Assembly (NCBI GenBank): GCA_900473415.1 | Contig: UCLR01000030.1 | Coordinates: 1-64,000 of the forward strand | Source: Hyphomicrobiales bacterium | Lineage (GTDB): Bacteria > Pseudomonadota > Alphaproteobacteria > Rhizobiales > Beijerinckiaceae | Reading direction: 5' to 3' | DNA: 64,000 nt | Part shown: one piece after another, positions 28,015-37,239 of the stretch | Layout of the letters: the number at the start of each line of letters is the position of its first letter | How positions within the stretch are numbered: position 1 is the stretch's first letter | Position numbers and translations under genes: made by a program | The notes under the pieces: model-generated | Seen by the model: only the letters and a program-made list of their open reading frames with translations | Databases searched by the model: none | Told to the model about the DNA's origin: nothing

Positions 28015-30126
28015 TCAGCGCGTAACCCGGCGCCAGATCGCGCCGATAATGTCGGCATAATCATCGCGCCAGGGCTTCGTGCGGGTCGGATCCTCGGCCT
28101 TCCAGGGCTCGCCCGGGCCGAAGCGCAGATCGCTTGGGCTACGAGCAACCATGGCGACCTGCGGCGAGTATTTGTTCTCCCGAGTCAGCTCCGCCGTCTG
28201 CTGAGTCCCGCGGACCCAGGTGGTCAGGCCAAGCTCATGAGCGGTCGCAGCGACCACGGGCGCGAGATCCATATTGCGGTTGGAGATGTGAAACAGCAGT
28301 GCCCCTCCGGGTGCTAGCTTCGCAAGGTAGAGAGCGAGCGCTTCGCGCGTCAGGAGATGAACCGGGACGGCATCCGAGGAGAAGGCGTCGACGACGATGA
28401 CGTCGAGCGAGGCCGGCGCGGCATCACCCAACGTCAGCCGCGCATCGCCGACGATGAAGGGGACGCCGGGAGCGCACTGGCTGATGAAGGAGAAGCGGGC
28501 CGGATCCGTCGCGATCGTGATGACGCGGGTGTCGATCTCGTAGAAGGACCAAGTCTCGCCCGGCCGGATCTGGCAGGCGAGCGAGCCCGTGCCGACGCCG
28601 ACCGCTGCAACCTGCCGAAGCGCTCCGCCGTGGGTGCGGCGAACAGCCTCGATGCCATCGGCGATCGCGCCGCCGGTGAAGTAGTAGCTCAGCGCCTCGG
28701 GACGGCCGGTGGCCGGGCTGCCATCGTCGTTGCGGATGCGTTGGACGCCGTGGACGGTGGTGCCGTGGCTCAGCCGGCGGAAAGTGCCGTCCTCCGTCTC
28801 GGAGATGCGATAGAGGCCGAAGAAGGAGCGGATCTGATCGGTGCGCTGCTGCTCCTTGGCGACGACCGCGACGAATAGCCCCGCTGCGGCCACGGCGAGG
28901 CCCATCCCGACCCACTTCGGCAGGCGGATCGAGGTGATCCCGGGGCGGCAGAACAGGCCGGCAACCACGAGGAGTTCATATTCGAGGACCGAATTGAACA
29001 AGACCGGCGCCAGAAGCCCGGAGAACAGCCCGCCAAGCACACCGCCGAAGGACATCCAGAGATAGAACTCGGTCAGATGGACCGCATCCGGGCGTCGCTT
29101 CACCAGCTCGCCATGCGCGACCATTGCGGTGGCGAAGAACAGACCGAGGTGAAGGGCCAGCATGAGACCCCAGCCGATCGTCGGCTTGAGCACGATGGCT
29201 ATCAGAAATCCGACGGCCAGCATGAGTTGAAGATGCAGCATCCAGCGATGCCGCAGCACCGGGCGCCGCTGGAACACGATGACGAAAGTCAGGAGGAAAA
29301 GCGCGAGCGGGAGGACCCAAAGCAGCGGCGCCGCCGCCACGTCGGTAGAAATATGGGCTGTGACCGCCACCAGCAGCCCGGACGGCACGAAGGCGAGCCC
29401 GATCCAGCCCGCGCGCTGGGCGTGGGAGACGGAAATACCCGATGGCGCATTCGCCGCAGCCGGAAGGTCCGCACGCCCCGCCCCGATGGCGAGGCCTGCG
29501 CAGGCCGCGATCCCGGCAAAAAGGAAGCCGAAGCTCCAAGCCCAGGCTTTTGCCTGGATTGCCAGCGGCAGCAGCGGCTCGACCATGAAAGGATAGGTGA
29601 TCAGGGCCAAGAAGCTGCCGACGTTCGAGGCCGCATAGAGAAAATAGGGATCGGCTGCATGGCTATGGCCTGTGCGCGAGAACCACGCCTGCAGCAGCGG
29701 CCCATTGGCTGCGACGGCGAAGAACGGCAGGCCGACCGAGGCGGCGAACAAGCCGATCAGCCAAAGGACCTCCCCCTCGTGAGGCGCTCGCTCGAAGCCG
29801 GGGGCGATGTGGATCGGCAGGCTCAGAATCAGGACGGCGACCATCAGACCGAGATGGACGAGCGCCGCGCGGCGCAGGCTGAGATGCGCAACGATCCAGT
29901 GCGCATAGGCATAGCCGAGCAACAACACGGCCTGGAAGAACACCATGGCCACAGACCAGACGCCCGGCGAGCCGCCGAGCCGCGGCAGCACCATCTTGGC
30001 GAACATCGGCTGTATGCCGAAGAGCAAGAAGGCCGAGAGGAAGATCGTCGCAAGATAGATCGGTAGCGTCGCCGCGATGCGGCGCGTCCGCAGGCGATCT
30101 TGGGTCTGCGCGGTGGATGCGTCCAT
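28015..30126 (-). CDS. Fused membrane protein/spermidine synthase-like protein
   Basis: About 703 residues. The first roughly 420 are a polytopic membrane region with about ten helices (YLATIFLSAFLLFGIQPMFA, GVWSVAMVFFQAVLLLGYAY). The last 250 form a Rossmann domain like polyamine aminopropyltransferases (AAVGVGTGSLACQI, YEIDTRVITIA, DVIVVDAFSSDAVP). The polyamine-binding residues cannot be confirmed, and such fusions are of unknown function. Several ATGs compete (30156, 30132, 30126); 30126 has GGGGA seven bases upstream. Convergent with cinA. Confidence 0.85.
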   Translation of the reverse strand: MDASTAQTQDRLRTRRIAATLPIYLATIFLSAFLLFGIQPMFAKMVLPRLGGSPGVWSVAMVFFQAVLLLGYAYAHWIVAHLSLRRAALVHLGLMVAVLILSLPIHIAPGFERAPHEGEVLWLIGLFAASVGLPFFAVAANGPLLQAWFSRTGHSHAADPYFLYAASNVGSFLALITYPFMVEPLLPLAIQAKAWAWSFGFLFAGIAACAGLAIGAGRADLPAAANAPSGISVSHAQRAGWIGLAFVPSGLLVAVTAHISTDVAAAPLLWVLPLALFLLTFVIVFQRRPVLRHRWMLHLQLMLAVGFLIAIVLKPTIGWGLMLALHLGLFFATAMVAHGELVKRRPDAVHLTEFYLWMSFGGVLGGLFSGLLAPVLFNSVLEYELLVVAGLFCRPGITSIRLPKWVGMGLAVAAAGLFVAVVAKEQQRTDQIRSFFGLYRISETEDGTFRRLSHGTTVHGVQRIRNDDGSPATGRPEALSYYFTGGAIADGIEAVRRTHGGALRQVAAVGVGTGSLACQIRPGETWSFYEIDTRVITIATDPARFSFISQCAPGVPFIVGDARLTLGDAAPASLDVIVVDAFSSDAVPVHLLTREALALYLAKLAPGGALLFHISNRNMDLAPVVAATAHELGLTTWVRGTQQTAELTRENKYSPQVAMVARSPSDLRFGPGEPWKAEDPTRTKPWRDDYADIIGAIWRRVTR

Positions 30127-30179
30127 GGCCATGTCCCCAGCGGAGCGCCGTAACATGCCGGAAAGTGCTTAAAGCCCCG

Positions 30180-30644
30180 TCACCGCGCGGGGACACCGCG
30201 TCCATAGACCAGATCGGCACGCTTCTCGAAGGCCTCCGCGAATTTGCGGAACGCCTTGTCGAACATCGTGCCCATCAGCAGGCCGAGCATGCGGCTGGCG
30301 AATTCATAGGAGATGAAGAAGCCGATCTCGCAGCCACCCTCATGCGGCTTGAAGGTCCAGCGGTTCTCCAGATGCCGAAACGGCCCGTCGACATATTCGA
30401 CCAGGATCTTGAGATTCGCCGGATCGAGCGTCACGCGACTGGTGAAGGTCTCGCGAATCGCCTTGTAGCCCACGGTCATGTCAGCCAGCAGGACCTCGCC
30501 ACCGCCCTCTTGCGGCAGGCGCCGGCGAACGCTGAGCCCCTCGCAGAGCGGCAGGAACTGCGGGTATTTCTCAACATCCGCCACAAGCGCGAACATCTGC
30601 TCGGGCGAGTATCTCACCCGGCGGGAGCTGTTGAACATCGGCAT
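30180..30644 (-). CDS. COQ10/RatA-like START-domain protein
   Basis: A 154-residue polyketide-cyclase/START protein (RRVRYSPEQMFALVADVEKYPQFLPLCEG, then HLENRWTFKP). Homologues bind coenzyme Q (COQ10) and support respiration; the RatA toxin name is also used for this family but ribosome toxicity is not implied. It lies 15 bp after lipA, as in most relatives. Confidence 0.9.
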   Translation of the reverse strand: MPMFNSSRRVRYSPEQMFALVADVEKYPQFLPLCEGLSVRRRLPQEGGGEVLLADMTVGYKAIRETFTSRVTLDPANLKILVEYVDGPFRHLENRWTFKPHEGGCEIGFFISYEFASRMLGLLMGTMFDKAFRKFAEAFEKRADLVYGRGVPAR

Positions 30645-30659
30645 CGAAGACGAGCCTTC

Positions 30660-31673
30660 TCAGCCGCGGCTGTTGTGACCGATACCGATCTGGGCATCGC
30701 GCGCGGCCCGCAAACGCGCGAAATCCTCACCCGCATGGTGGGACGACCGGGTCAGCGGCGACGAGGACACCATCAGGAAGCCCTTGGCATAGGCGATCGT
30801 CTCGAAGCCCTTGAATTCGTCGGGCGTGACGAAGCGGATCACCGCATGGTGCTTGCGCGAGGGCGCGAGATACTGGCCGATGGTCATGAAATCCACGTCG
30901 GCCGAGCGCAGGTCGTCCATCAGCTGGAGCACCTCGTTCCGCTCCTCGCCTAGCCCGACCATGATGCCGGACTTGGTGAAGATCGTCGGGTCGAGCTCCT
31001 TCACCCGCTGCAGCAGCCGCAGCGAATGGAAATAGCGCGCGCCGGGGCGCACCTTCAGATACCGGCCCGGGACGGTTTCGAGGTTGTGGTTGAAGACGTC
31101 GGGCTTGGCCGCCACGACAACCTCGAGCGCGCCCGGCTTGCGCAGGAAGTCCGGCGTCAGGATCTCGATGGTGGTTGTCGGCGAAGCCTTGCGGATCGCG
31201 GCGATGACCTCGGCGAAATGCTGGGCGCCGCCGTCCTTCAGGTCGTCACGATCGACCGAGGTGATGACGACATGCTCGAGCCCGAGCTTTGTGACGGCCT
31301 CGGCGATCTTGCGCGGCTCCTCAGCGTCGAGAGCCTGCGGCACACCGGTCTTCACGTTGCAGAAGGCGCAAGCCCGGGTGCAGGTGTCGCCCATGATCAT
31401 GAATGTGGCGTGCTTCTTTTCCCAGCATTCGCCGATATTTGGGCAGCCGGCCTCCTCGCAGACCGTGACCAGCTTCTCGGCCTTCACGATCGCCTTCGTC
31501 TCGGCCCATTTGGGAGAGCCCGGCGCCTTGACGCGGATCCAGTCCGGCTTCCGCAGGACCGGGTTCTCCGGGCGCTTCTGCTTCTCGGGATGGCGCAGTT
31601 CGGAGGCTTGCGCCTTGGGATTACCGGCGTTGGGCCGCGGATCGCGGTTCAGCAGGTCTAAAACAAGCGCCAT
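30660..31673 (-). CDS. lipA: Lipoyl synthase LipA
   Basis: A 337-residue radical-SAM enzyme inserting two sulfurs into octanoyl-lysine of lipoyl proteins, including the PdhB, PdhC domains encoded nearby. The auxiliary [4Fe-4S] cluster cysteines are C72, C77 and C83 ([13 protein letters not shown]); the radical-SAM set is C98, C102 and C105 (CTRACAFC). The RSSY-like C-terminal serine is near [10 protein letters not shown]. It lies between lpd and the COQ10-like gene, in the classical pdh-lipA neighbourhood. Confidence 0.97.
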   Translation of the reverse strand: MALVLDLLNRDPRPNAGNPKAQASELRHPEKQKRPENPVLRKPDWIRVKAPGSPKWAETKAIVKAEKLVTVCEEAGCPNIGECWEKKHATFMIMGDTCTRACAFCNVKTGVPQALDAEEPRKIAEAVTKLGLEHVVITSVDRDDLKDGGAQHFAEVIAAIRKASPTTTIEILTPDFLRKPGALEVVVAAKPDVFNHNLETVPGRYLKVRPGARYFHSLRLLQRVKELDPTIFTKSGIMVGLGEERNEVLQLMDDLRSADVDFMTIGQYLAPSRKHHAVIRFVTPDEFKGFETIAYAKGFLMVSSSPLTRSSHHAGEDFARLRAARDAQIGIGHNSRG

Positions 31674-31735
31674 GTCAGGGTCCGGGCTTCAACTGAGGGC
31701 CGGCGAAGCCGGCTCCGTCCTAGCTAATCTTCAAA

Positions 31736-31762
31736 GCGCCCCGCCGCAACCGGCGGGGGCGC
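31736..31762 (-). terminator. Stem-loop downstream of the GlsB-like gene
   Basis: A GC-rich stem (left arm GCGCCCCGCCG, right arm CGGCGGGGGCGC with one bulge, loop CAAC) followed on the minus strand by CTTTG. Ten bases after the GlsB-like stop; a second shorter hairpin (GCCGGC GAA GCCGGC, 31699-31713) follows toward lipA. Confidence 0.45.
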
Positions 31763-31771
31763 AGGGTGGTT

Positions 31772-32050
31772 TCAGCTGCGTCGTCGCAACGCATTCCAGA
31801 TCACGATGACGACAACGGCGCCCGCCACGGCGGCGAGCAGCGTCCGCCAGAAGCCGAAGACCGGAATCTCCAGCAGCTCCGCGATCTTGGCGCCGACGAA
31901 GGAGCCGGCGACGCCGACCAGCATGTTGGTAAGGAGCCCATGGCTCTCGGAGGTCAGGCGTTCGGCGATCCCGCCGGCCAAGAGGCCGATCAGCAGCGTC
32001 ATGAAGAAGCCATAGCCAGGCTGGGACATGGTGGCAGCGAAGCTTTCCAT
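31772..32050 (-). CDS. GlsB/YeaQ/YmgE-family small membrane protein
   Basis: A 92-residue protein of the transglycosylase-associated (GlsB/YeaQ/YmgE) family, three membrane helices: MTLLIGLLAGGIAERL, LTNMLVGVAGSFVGAKIAEL and TLLAAVAGAVVVIVIWNAL. Family members are stress-induced but of unknown mechanism. ATG 32050 has AGGAGACTGTC upstream; the in-frame ATG seven codons earlier lacks one. Confidence 0.85.
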   Translation of the reverse strand: MESFAATMSQPGYGFFMTLLIGLLAGGIAERLTSESHGLLTNMLVGVAGSFVGAKIAELLEIPVFGFWRTLLAAVAGAVVVIVIWNALRRRS

Positions 32051-32101
32051 AGCAGACAGTCTCCTAGCCAAACGAACCTATCGGTAGCCCTACGCGGCCC
32101 A

Positions 32102-32434
32102 CTAGGCGACGAAACGGGCGAGCAGGATCACGACGATCGCTCCCAGCACCGCCATCCCGGCGTCGTCGAGGAAGGCGTAGCCCGTCCTCAGCCGCCACCC
32201 GGTCAGCCGCACGATCCCCTGCCCAACCAGCATGCCCAGCACGCCGACGACCGCGTGGCGGATCAGGCCTCCGCCGCCGACGATCAGACTGGCGACGAAG
32301 CCCGTCATCGTGCCGAATGCCACGGTCGGCACGATGACGCTCCAGTCCAGCGCGAGCTCCCGACGCGGCGGCAGGATCTCCATCTTGTCCTCCGGAACGG
32401 AGTGCGGTTTGCGTCTGGACTGGCGCGCGGCCAT
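32102..32434 (-). CDS. Small membrane protein, GlsB-like
   Basis: A 110-residue protein with a basic N-terminus and three helices (IVPTVAFGTMTGFVASLIVGG, AVVGVLGMLVGQGIV, AGMAVLGAIVVILLARFV). Glycine pattern and size are like its neighbour, so it may be a diverged paralogue of the same family; 51 bp separate them. Confidence 0.7.
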   Translation of the reverse strand: MAARQSRRKPHSVPEDKMEILPPRRELALDWSVIVPTVAFGTMTGFVASLIVGGGGLIRHAVVGVLGMLVGQGIVRLTGWRLRTGYAFLDDAGMAVLGAIVVILLARFVA

Positions 32435-32477
32435 GCCTATCCCTCCATCCCCCCTACGGAAGGCCGCCGGTTCGGAC

Positions 32478-33251
32478 TCAGCGTGCCATTCCGCCCAGCG
32501 CCGAGACTGCAGCTCCGCCTACGCCGCTGCTGAAGCCGTGCCCGCCACCGACGAGCTGAAACCGTGCATTCAATCCAAGCACCTGTGCCTTGGCGACATA
32601 GTCGCCTGCGAGCTCCGGGCGCGTATTGTCATCGGACCGGCCGGTGACGGCGACGATCGGCGTGGCACGCGGGATGCCCGACAGATAGTCGACGGGCGAC
32701 TGCGAAGAAAAACCGCCGCCGCGGCCGCGGCTGGCTCTCCAGGCAGGAACGTCGCACGGGCAGGACGCCAGGACCAGACCGTTAATCAGCCCCGGATCGT
32801 TGCCGGCGATCACGCCCAGCGTGCCCGCCCCGCCGGAATGCCCGAGCGCTACGACCGCACGCGCATTGTAAATCCGGCGCAGCTCCCGGATCGCACCGGA
32901 AACGGCCCTGTTGTTGCCGGATTGAAAGGTGTCGCGCCGCCCGTTGTCCGAGCCGTCGCTGCGCTTTCCGGCCCGGTCATAATAGCCAGGCCGCAGCAGC
33001 GCGATCGCGACGACATTCCTGTGCGAGGCCGCGAAACGCTGGGCGTAGGAATAGAGATAGTCTGCCGGGCCGCCGTCGGAGACATCGCCATGCACGAACA
33101 CGGCAAGCACCGGCGAGCCGATCCCGGGCGCGGGTCCGAAGGCTTCGTAAGCCAGCCCGTTGACGCAGTTGCCGCCCTCGCAGGCGAAAGCCACTGCGGC
33201 GTTCAGCCCCAACGCGGCGACCGCCGCAAGCCTGAGCAGGATTCTCCTCAC
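32478..33251 (-). CDS. Secreted alpha/beta hydrolase-like protein
   Basis: A 257-residue exported protein: signal peptide with hydrophobic residues 5-22 (FACEGG at the cleavage region) and an alpha/beta-hydrolase core with the nucleophile elbow GHSGGAG and a candidate late His in GGGHGFSSG. An acidic residue pairing (TGRSDDNTRPE) is plausible. Substrate unknown. Start ATG 33251. Two cysteines CEGGNC in the mature N-terminus may form a disulfide. Confidence 0.75.
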   Translation of the reverse strand: MRRILLRLAAVAALGLNAAVAFACEGGNCVNGLAYEAFGPAPGIGSPVLAVFVHGDVSDGGPADYLYSYAQRFAASHRNVVAIALLRPGYYDRAGKRSDGSDNGRRDTFQSGNNRAVSGAIRELRRIYNARAVVALGHSGGAGTLGVIAGNDPGLINGLVLASCPCDVPAWRASRGRGGGFSSQSPVDYLSGIPRATPIVAVTGRSDDNTRPELAGDYVAKAQVLGLNARFQLVGGGHGFSSGVGGAAVSALGGMAR

Positions 33252-33282
33252 CTCGATCCCCCGCGACCGGACCTTCGTCCGC

Positions 33283-34722
33283 TCAGGCGTTCAGCACCCT
33301 GCCATAAGCGTCGAGTACGCTCTCCTTCATCACCTCCGACAGGGTCGGGTGCGGGAAGATCGTGTGCATCAGCTCTTCCTCGGTCGTCTCGAGGTTCATC
33401 GCGACGACAAAGCCCTGGATCAGTTCGGTGACCTCAGGCCCGACCAGATGCGCGCCCAGCAGCTTGCCGGTCTTGGCGTCGAAGATCGTCTTCGCCAGGC
33501 CGGAATCCTCGCCGAGCGCCACGGCCTTGCCGTTGGCAACGAAGTTGAAGCGGCCGACCTTGATCTCGTGCCCCGCGGCCTTGGCCTTCGCCTCGGTCAG
33601 GCCGACGCTGGCGATCTGCGGGTGGCAATAGGTGCAGCCCGGGATCATCTGTTTGTCCATCGGGTGCGGATGTAGCCCCTTGATCGCTTCGACGCAGATC
33701 ACCGCCTCATGCTCGGCCTTGTGCGCCAGCATCGGCGGGCCGGCGACGTCGCCGATAGCGTAGATGCCCTTGACGTTGGTCCGGCAGAAATCGTCGATGA
33801 CGATGCAGCCGCGATCGGTCTTCACGCCGACCGCTTCCAGGCCGATGTTCTCGATGTTGCCGACGACGCCGACGGCCGAGATCATGCGGTCAGCCGTGAT
33901 CGTCTGCTTGCCGCCCTTCTCGTCCTCGATATGGGCGGTGATCGAATCCGCTGATTTCTCGACCTTCGTCACCTTGGCACTGGTGATGATCTTCATGCCC
34001 TGCTTCTCGAAGGCCTTGCGGGCGAAGGCGCCGACCTCGGCATCCTCCACGGGAACGACCTGCGGCAGAACCTCGACCACTGTGACCTCGACTCCCATCG
34101 TCCGGTAGAACGAGGCGAACTCGATGCCGATGGCGCCGGAGCCCATCACCAGCAGCGACTTCGGCATCTTAACCGGGACCATCGACTCGAAATAGGTCCA
34201 GATCAGCTTGCCGTCCGGTTCGAGGCCCGGCAGCGCTCGCGGCCGGGCGCCGGTGGCGACGATAATGTGGTCGGCGGTGTAGGTGCCCTCGCCCTTGGCG
34301 TTCTTGGGGATCGGGCCCTGCGGCTGCATCGCCGGCTTCTTGGTCGGCGCAACAAAGATCGTCCCGGGCTTGGTCAGCTTGGCCTCGCCCCAGATCACGT
34401 CGACCTTGTTCTTCTTCATCAGGAACTGGACGCCGTTGTTCATCCGAACCGCTATGCCGCGCGAGCGCTGCACCACGGCTTCCAGATCAGCCTTGAACGA
34501 GCCTTCCAGGACGAGCCCGTAATCCTTGGCGTGCTGGGCGTTGTGCAGCACCTCGGCCGAGCGCAGCAGCGCCTTGGTCGGGATGCAGCCCCAGTTCGAG
34601 CAAATGCCGGCGAGATGCTCGCGCTCGACGATCGCGGTCCTGAAGCCGAGCTGCGCCGCCCGGATGGCCGCGATATAGCCGCCGGGGCCGGAGCCGATGA
34701 CGATGATGTCGTAGTCAGCCAT
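33283..34722 (-). CDS. lpd: Dihydrolipoyl dehydrogenase (E3)
   Basis: A 479-residue FAD/NAD enzyme reoxidising lipoyl groups of the pyruvate dehydrogenase complex. FAD motif IGSGPGGYIAA (10-20), redox disulfide C41/C46 (GICSNWGCIPTK), NAD-binding GSGAIGIEFASFY and a late His in TIFPHPTLSE. The GICSNWGC variant is the form associated with PDH rather than with oxoglutarate dehydrogenase in this group. It follows pdhC and the SGNH gene on the same strand. Confidence 0.97.
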   Translation of the reverse strand: MADYDIIVIGSGPGGYIAAIRAAQLGFRTAIVEREHLAGICSNWGCIPTKALLRSAEVLHNAQHAKDYGLVLEGSFKADLEAVVQRSRGIAVRMNNGVQFLMKKNKVDVIWGEAKLTKPGTIFVAPTKKPAMQPQGPIPKNAKGEGTYTADHIIVATGARPRALPGLEPDGKLIWTYFESMVPVKMPKSLLVMGSGAIGIEFASFYRTMGVEVTVVEVLPQVVPVEDAEVGAFARKAFEKQGMKIITSAKVTKVEKSADSITAHIEDEKGGKQTITADRMISAVGVVGNIENIGLEAVGVKTDRGCIVIDDFCRTNVKGIYAIGDVAGPPMLAHKAEHEAVICVEAIKGLHPHPMDKQMIPGCTYCHPQIASVGLTEAKAKAAGHEIKVGRFNFVANGKAVALGEDSGLAKTIFDAKTGKLLGAHLVGPEVTELIQGFVVAMNLETTEEELMHTIFPHPTLSEVMKESVLDAYGRVLNA

Positions 34723-34813
34723 GGGTGATACCTCGGCTCTTTGCTCCCCATGCGGGAGACGTTAGTGTTGCGGGGCGAAGCCCCGGTCGAATGTCGTTCA
34801 TGGGCCCGTGACC

Positions 34814-35506
34814 TTATGGGCCCGTGATCTGCAGCGCGGGACCGCGTGCCGGCAGCGGCAGGCCGAGCAGGCTGTCGACGACCGGGGCAAGCGCGAGGCC
34901 GATGGCGCGGGTGTTCTCGGCGTCAAGATGGATGCCGTCCTCGCCGGATACCGTCGCGACCGCCGCCGCATCGAAGAAGCTCGCGCCGATCTCGTCGGCG
35001 ATGCGGCGATAATAGGTCGCCAGCAGCGCCATCTTCTCGGGCGCCCCCTCCATGGTGAAGTTGGCTTCGTGCTCCGGATCGTCGGGCCTGCGCACGTGCG
35101 GCGGCGAGACGATCAGCACCTCCGGCACGGGCATGCCGGGCTCGACAGGCGGGCGCTGCGCCACCTGCGCCAGCATCCGCATCGAGCGGGCGACGTCGTA
35201 AGGCGAAAGCGAGTGCTGGCGCTGGCAGTCATTGGTGCCAAGCATCAGGATGACGAGATCGAGCGGCGCGTGGCACTCGATGAAGAGAGGCAGCAGCGCG
35301 ATGCCGGAGCGATAAGGCCGCAAGGGGTCTTCGAGCGCAATCCGCCGCCCGTTCAGCCCCTCTTCGATCACCGTAGCATAGCCGCCGAGCGCCTCCTCCA
35401 GCACCCGTGGCCACCGCACATCTTCACCATGCCGCTCCGGTCGATTGGCGATCCGCCCCCAGGTGAGGGAATCGCCGAAGGCAAGGATGCGGGCGCGGCG
35501 GATCAT
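34814..35506 (-). CDS. SGNH/GDSL hydrolase
   Basis: A 230-residue esterase-type protein with block I ILAFGDSLTWG (nucleophile Ser), block III GTNDCQ and block V with DGIHLDAE (Asp-His). It is often found between pdhC and lpd in Hyphomicrobiales, substrate unknown. No signal peptide seen, so cytoplasmic. ATG 35506, 7 bp after the pdhC stop; upstream in-frame sequence lies inside pdhC. Confidence 0.88.
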   Translation of the reverse strand: MIRRARILAFGDSLTWGRIANRPERHGEDVRWPRVLEEALGGYATVIEEGLNGRRIALEDPLRPYRSGIALLPLFIECHAPLDLVILMLGTNDCQRQHSLSPYDVARSMRMLAQVAQRPPVEPGMPVPEVLIVSPPHVRRPDDPEHEANFTMEGAPEKMALLATYYRRIADEIGASFFDAAAVATVSGEDGIHLDAENTRAIGLALAPVVDSLLGLPLPARGPALQITGP

Positions 35507-35513
35507 CGCCGCC

Positions 35514-36860
35514 TCAGACCAGCATCGCCATGGGCTTTTCGATATAGCCCTTGAAGGCCTGGAGCAGCTCGGCGCCGAGCGCGCCGTCGACGGCACGATG
35601 GTCGGTCGAGAGCGTCACCGACATCACCGTCGCGACGGCCGGCTGGCCGCCCTTGACGATGACGCGCGGCTCGCCGGCGCCGACCGCCAGGATCGTCGCA
35701 TGCGGCGGGTTGATCACCGCGGCGAAGTCCTTGACCCCGAACATGCCGAGGTTCGAGACCGCCGTGGTGCCGCCCTGGTATTCCTCGGGCTTCAGCTTGC
35801 GGGTCTTGGCGCGGGCGGCCATGTCCTTCATCTCGTTGGAGATCTGCGACAGCGTCTTGTGGCAGGCGTCGCGCACGATCGGCGTGATCAGCCCACCCGG
35901 GATCGAGACGGCAACGCCGACATCGGCATGCTTGTGCTTGAGCATGGCGCCGTCGGTCCAGGAGACGTTGGCATCAGGCACGGCCTTCAGCGCCAGCGCC
36001 AGCGCCTTGATCACCATGTCGTTGACCGAGAGCTTGTAAGCCGGCTTGCCATCCTTCTCCGGCGCGGCGGCGTTGAGCTCGCCACGCAGCTTGAGCAGCG
36101 CGTCCAGCTCGCAATCGACCGTGACGTAGAAGTGCGGGATGGTCTGCTTGGCTTCGGTCAGGCGGCGAGCGATGGTCTTGCGCATGCCGTCATGTGGGAT
36201 TTCTTCATAGGAGCCCGGCTCGAACAGCTTCTTGACGGCCTCGTCGGAAGGCCCGGCGGCGAGCGGCGCGGCAGCCGGCTTCGGGGCAGGAGCACCGGCA
36301 GGCGCAGCCGCCGGAGCGGCCTTCACCGTGCCGCCCTTCTTCGCAGCCTCGATATCCTTCTCGACGATACGGCCATGCGGGCCGGAACCCTTGATGGCGG
36401 AGAGGTCGAGCCCGGCCTCCTTCGCGATGCGGCGCGCCAGTGGCGAGGCGAAGGGGCGGCCGCCGTCAGATTTTGCGGCCACAGCCGGCCCTCCGGTTGC
36501 CTTGGCCGGAGCGGGCGCTGGCGCCGCAGTGGCTTCAGCCTTGGCGGGTTCCGCCTTGGGCGCTTCCGCCTTCGGAGCGCTGCCGGTGGCGGGAGCCGAA
36601 ACGCTTTTGGCGTCCTCACCCTCGCCGGCGATCACGGCGATGACCTCGTTGACGGCCACATCTGCCGTGCCTTCCGGCACCACGATCTTGGCGAGAATAC
36701 CCTCGTCGACCGCCTCGACCTCCATGGTCGCCTTGTCGGTCTCGATCTCGGCGATGACGTCGCCGGCCTTGATCGCGTCGCCCTCCTTCTTCAGCCACTT
36801 GGCGAGGTTGCCCTTCTCCATGGTCGGGGACAGCGCGGGCATCAGGATGTTCACGGGCAT
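35514..36860 (-). CDS. pdhC: Pyruvate dehydrogenase E2 (dihydrolipoamide acetyltransferase)
   Basis: A 448-residue core enzyme transferring acetyl groups to CoA. One lipoyl domain (residues 1-77, [10 protein letters not shown] with lysine to be lipoylated), an Ala/Pro linker, the E1/E3-binding domain (SPLARRIAKEAGLDLSAIKG) and the catalytic domain ending with DHRAVDGALGAELL (catalytic His). The start overlaps the small membrane gene upstream by 10 bp, indicating coupled translation. Confidence 0.97.
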   Translation of the reverse strand: MPVNILMPALSPTMEKGNLAKWLKKEGDAIKAGDVIAEIETDKATMEVEAVDEGILAKIVVPEGTADVAVNEVIAVIAGEGEDAKSVSAPATGSAPKAEAPKAEPAKAEATAAPAPAPAKATGGPAVAAKSDGGRPFASPLARRIAKEAGLDLSAIKGSGPHGRIVEKDIEAAKKGGTVKAAPAAAPAGAPAPKPAAAPLAAGPSDEAVKKLFEPGSYEEIPHDGMRKTIARRLTEAKQTIPHFYVTVDCELDALLKLRGELNAAAPEKDGKPAYKLSVNDMVIKALALALKAVPDANVSWTDGAMLKHKHADVGVAVSIPGGLITPIVRDACHKTLSQISNEMKDMAARAKTRKLKPEEYQGGTTAVSNLGMFGVKDFAAVINPPHATILAVGAGEPRVIVKGGQPAVATVMSVTLSTDHRAVDGALGAELLQAFKGYIEKPMAMLV

Positions 36861-37234
36861 GGCTGGAGGCTCGCTTTTTCAAGGGCGATGAGCAGCGCGC
36901 GGCGGGCGGTGCCCATGCCGAAGCTCAGAGAAACGAAGACGAAGGCGAGATAGTCGAGATGCTCGAACACGCTGCCGGCTAGCGTCTTGCCGAACATCAA
37001 CTCGGGCGCGAAGGCCTGCAGGCTCTCGGGGATCAGCGAAAACACGCCACCCGCCGCCAGTACGAAGGCGGCGAAGTCGATCCGGTGCAACCGGAGCCGC
37101 GCCAGGACGAGCGCCGGCGGCTTGACAGGACGCGGCCCGAGCTGGCGCCCCGGCCGGAAATAGCCGACCGAAGCCGCGGCGCCGAGGGCGGCGAGGCCGA
37201 CCGAAGCGACCATGGCTTCAACGGTCAGCGCCAT
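36851..37234 (-). CDS. Small membrane protein between pdhB and pdhC, unknown
   Basis: A 127-residue protein with likely helices at about residues 5-23 and 55-75 (IDFAAFVLAAGGVFSLI) and near LDYLAFVFVSLSFGMG. No family recognised. ATG lies 5 bp after the pdhB stop and the last 10 bp overlap pdhC, so it is translated within the pdh operon. The conserved spacing argues for a real gene rather than an accident of GC-rich sequence. Confidence 0.6.
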   Translation of the reverse strand: MALTVEAMVASVGLAALGAAASVGYFRPGRQLGPRPVKPPALVLARLRLHRIDFAAFVLAAGGVFSLIPESLQAFAPELMFGKTLAGSVFEHLDYLAFVFVSLSFGMGTARRALLIALEKASLQPCP

Positions 37235-37239
37235 GGCGT

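Noticed and set aside
29077..30066. 329-codon plus-strand frame rich in charged residues
   Set aside because: Antisense to the membrane helices of the spermidine synthase-like protein, which explains its composition.
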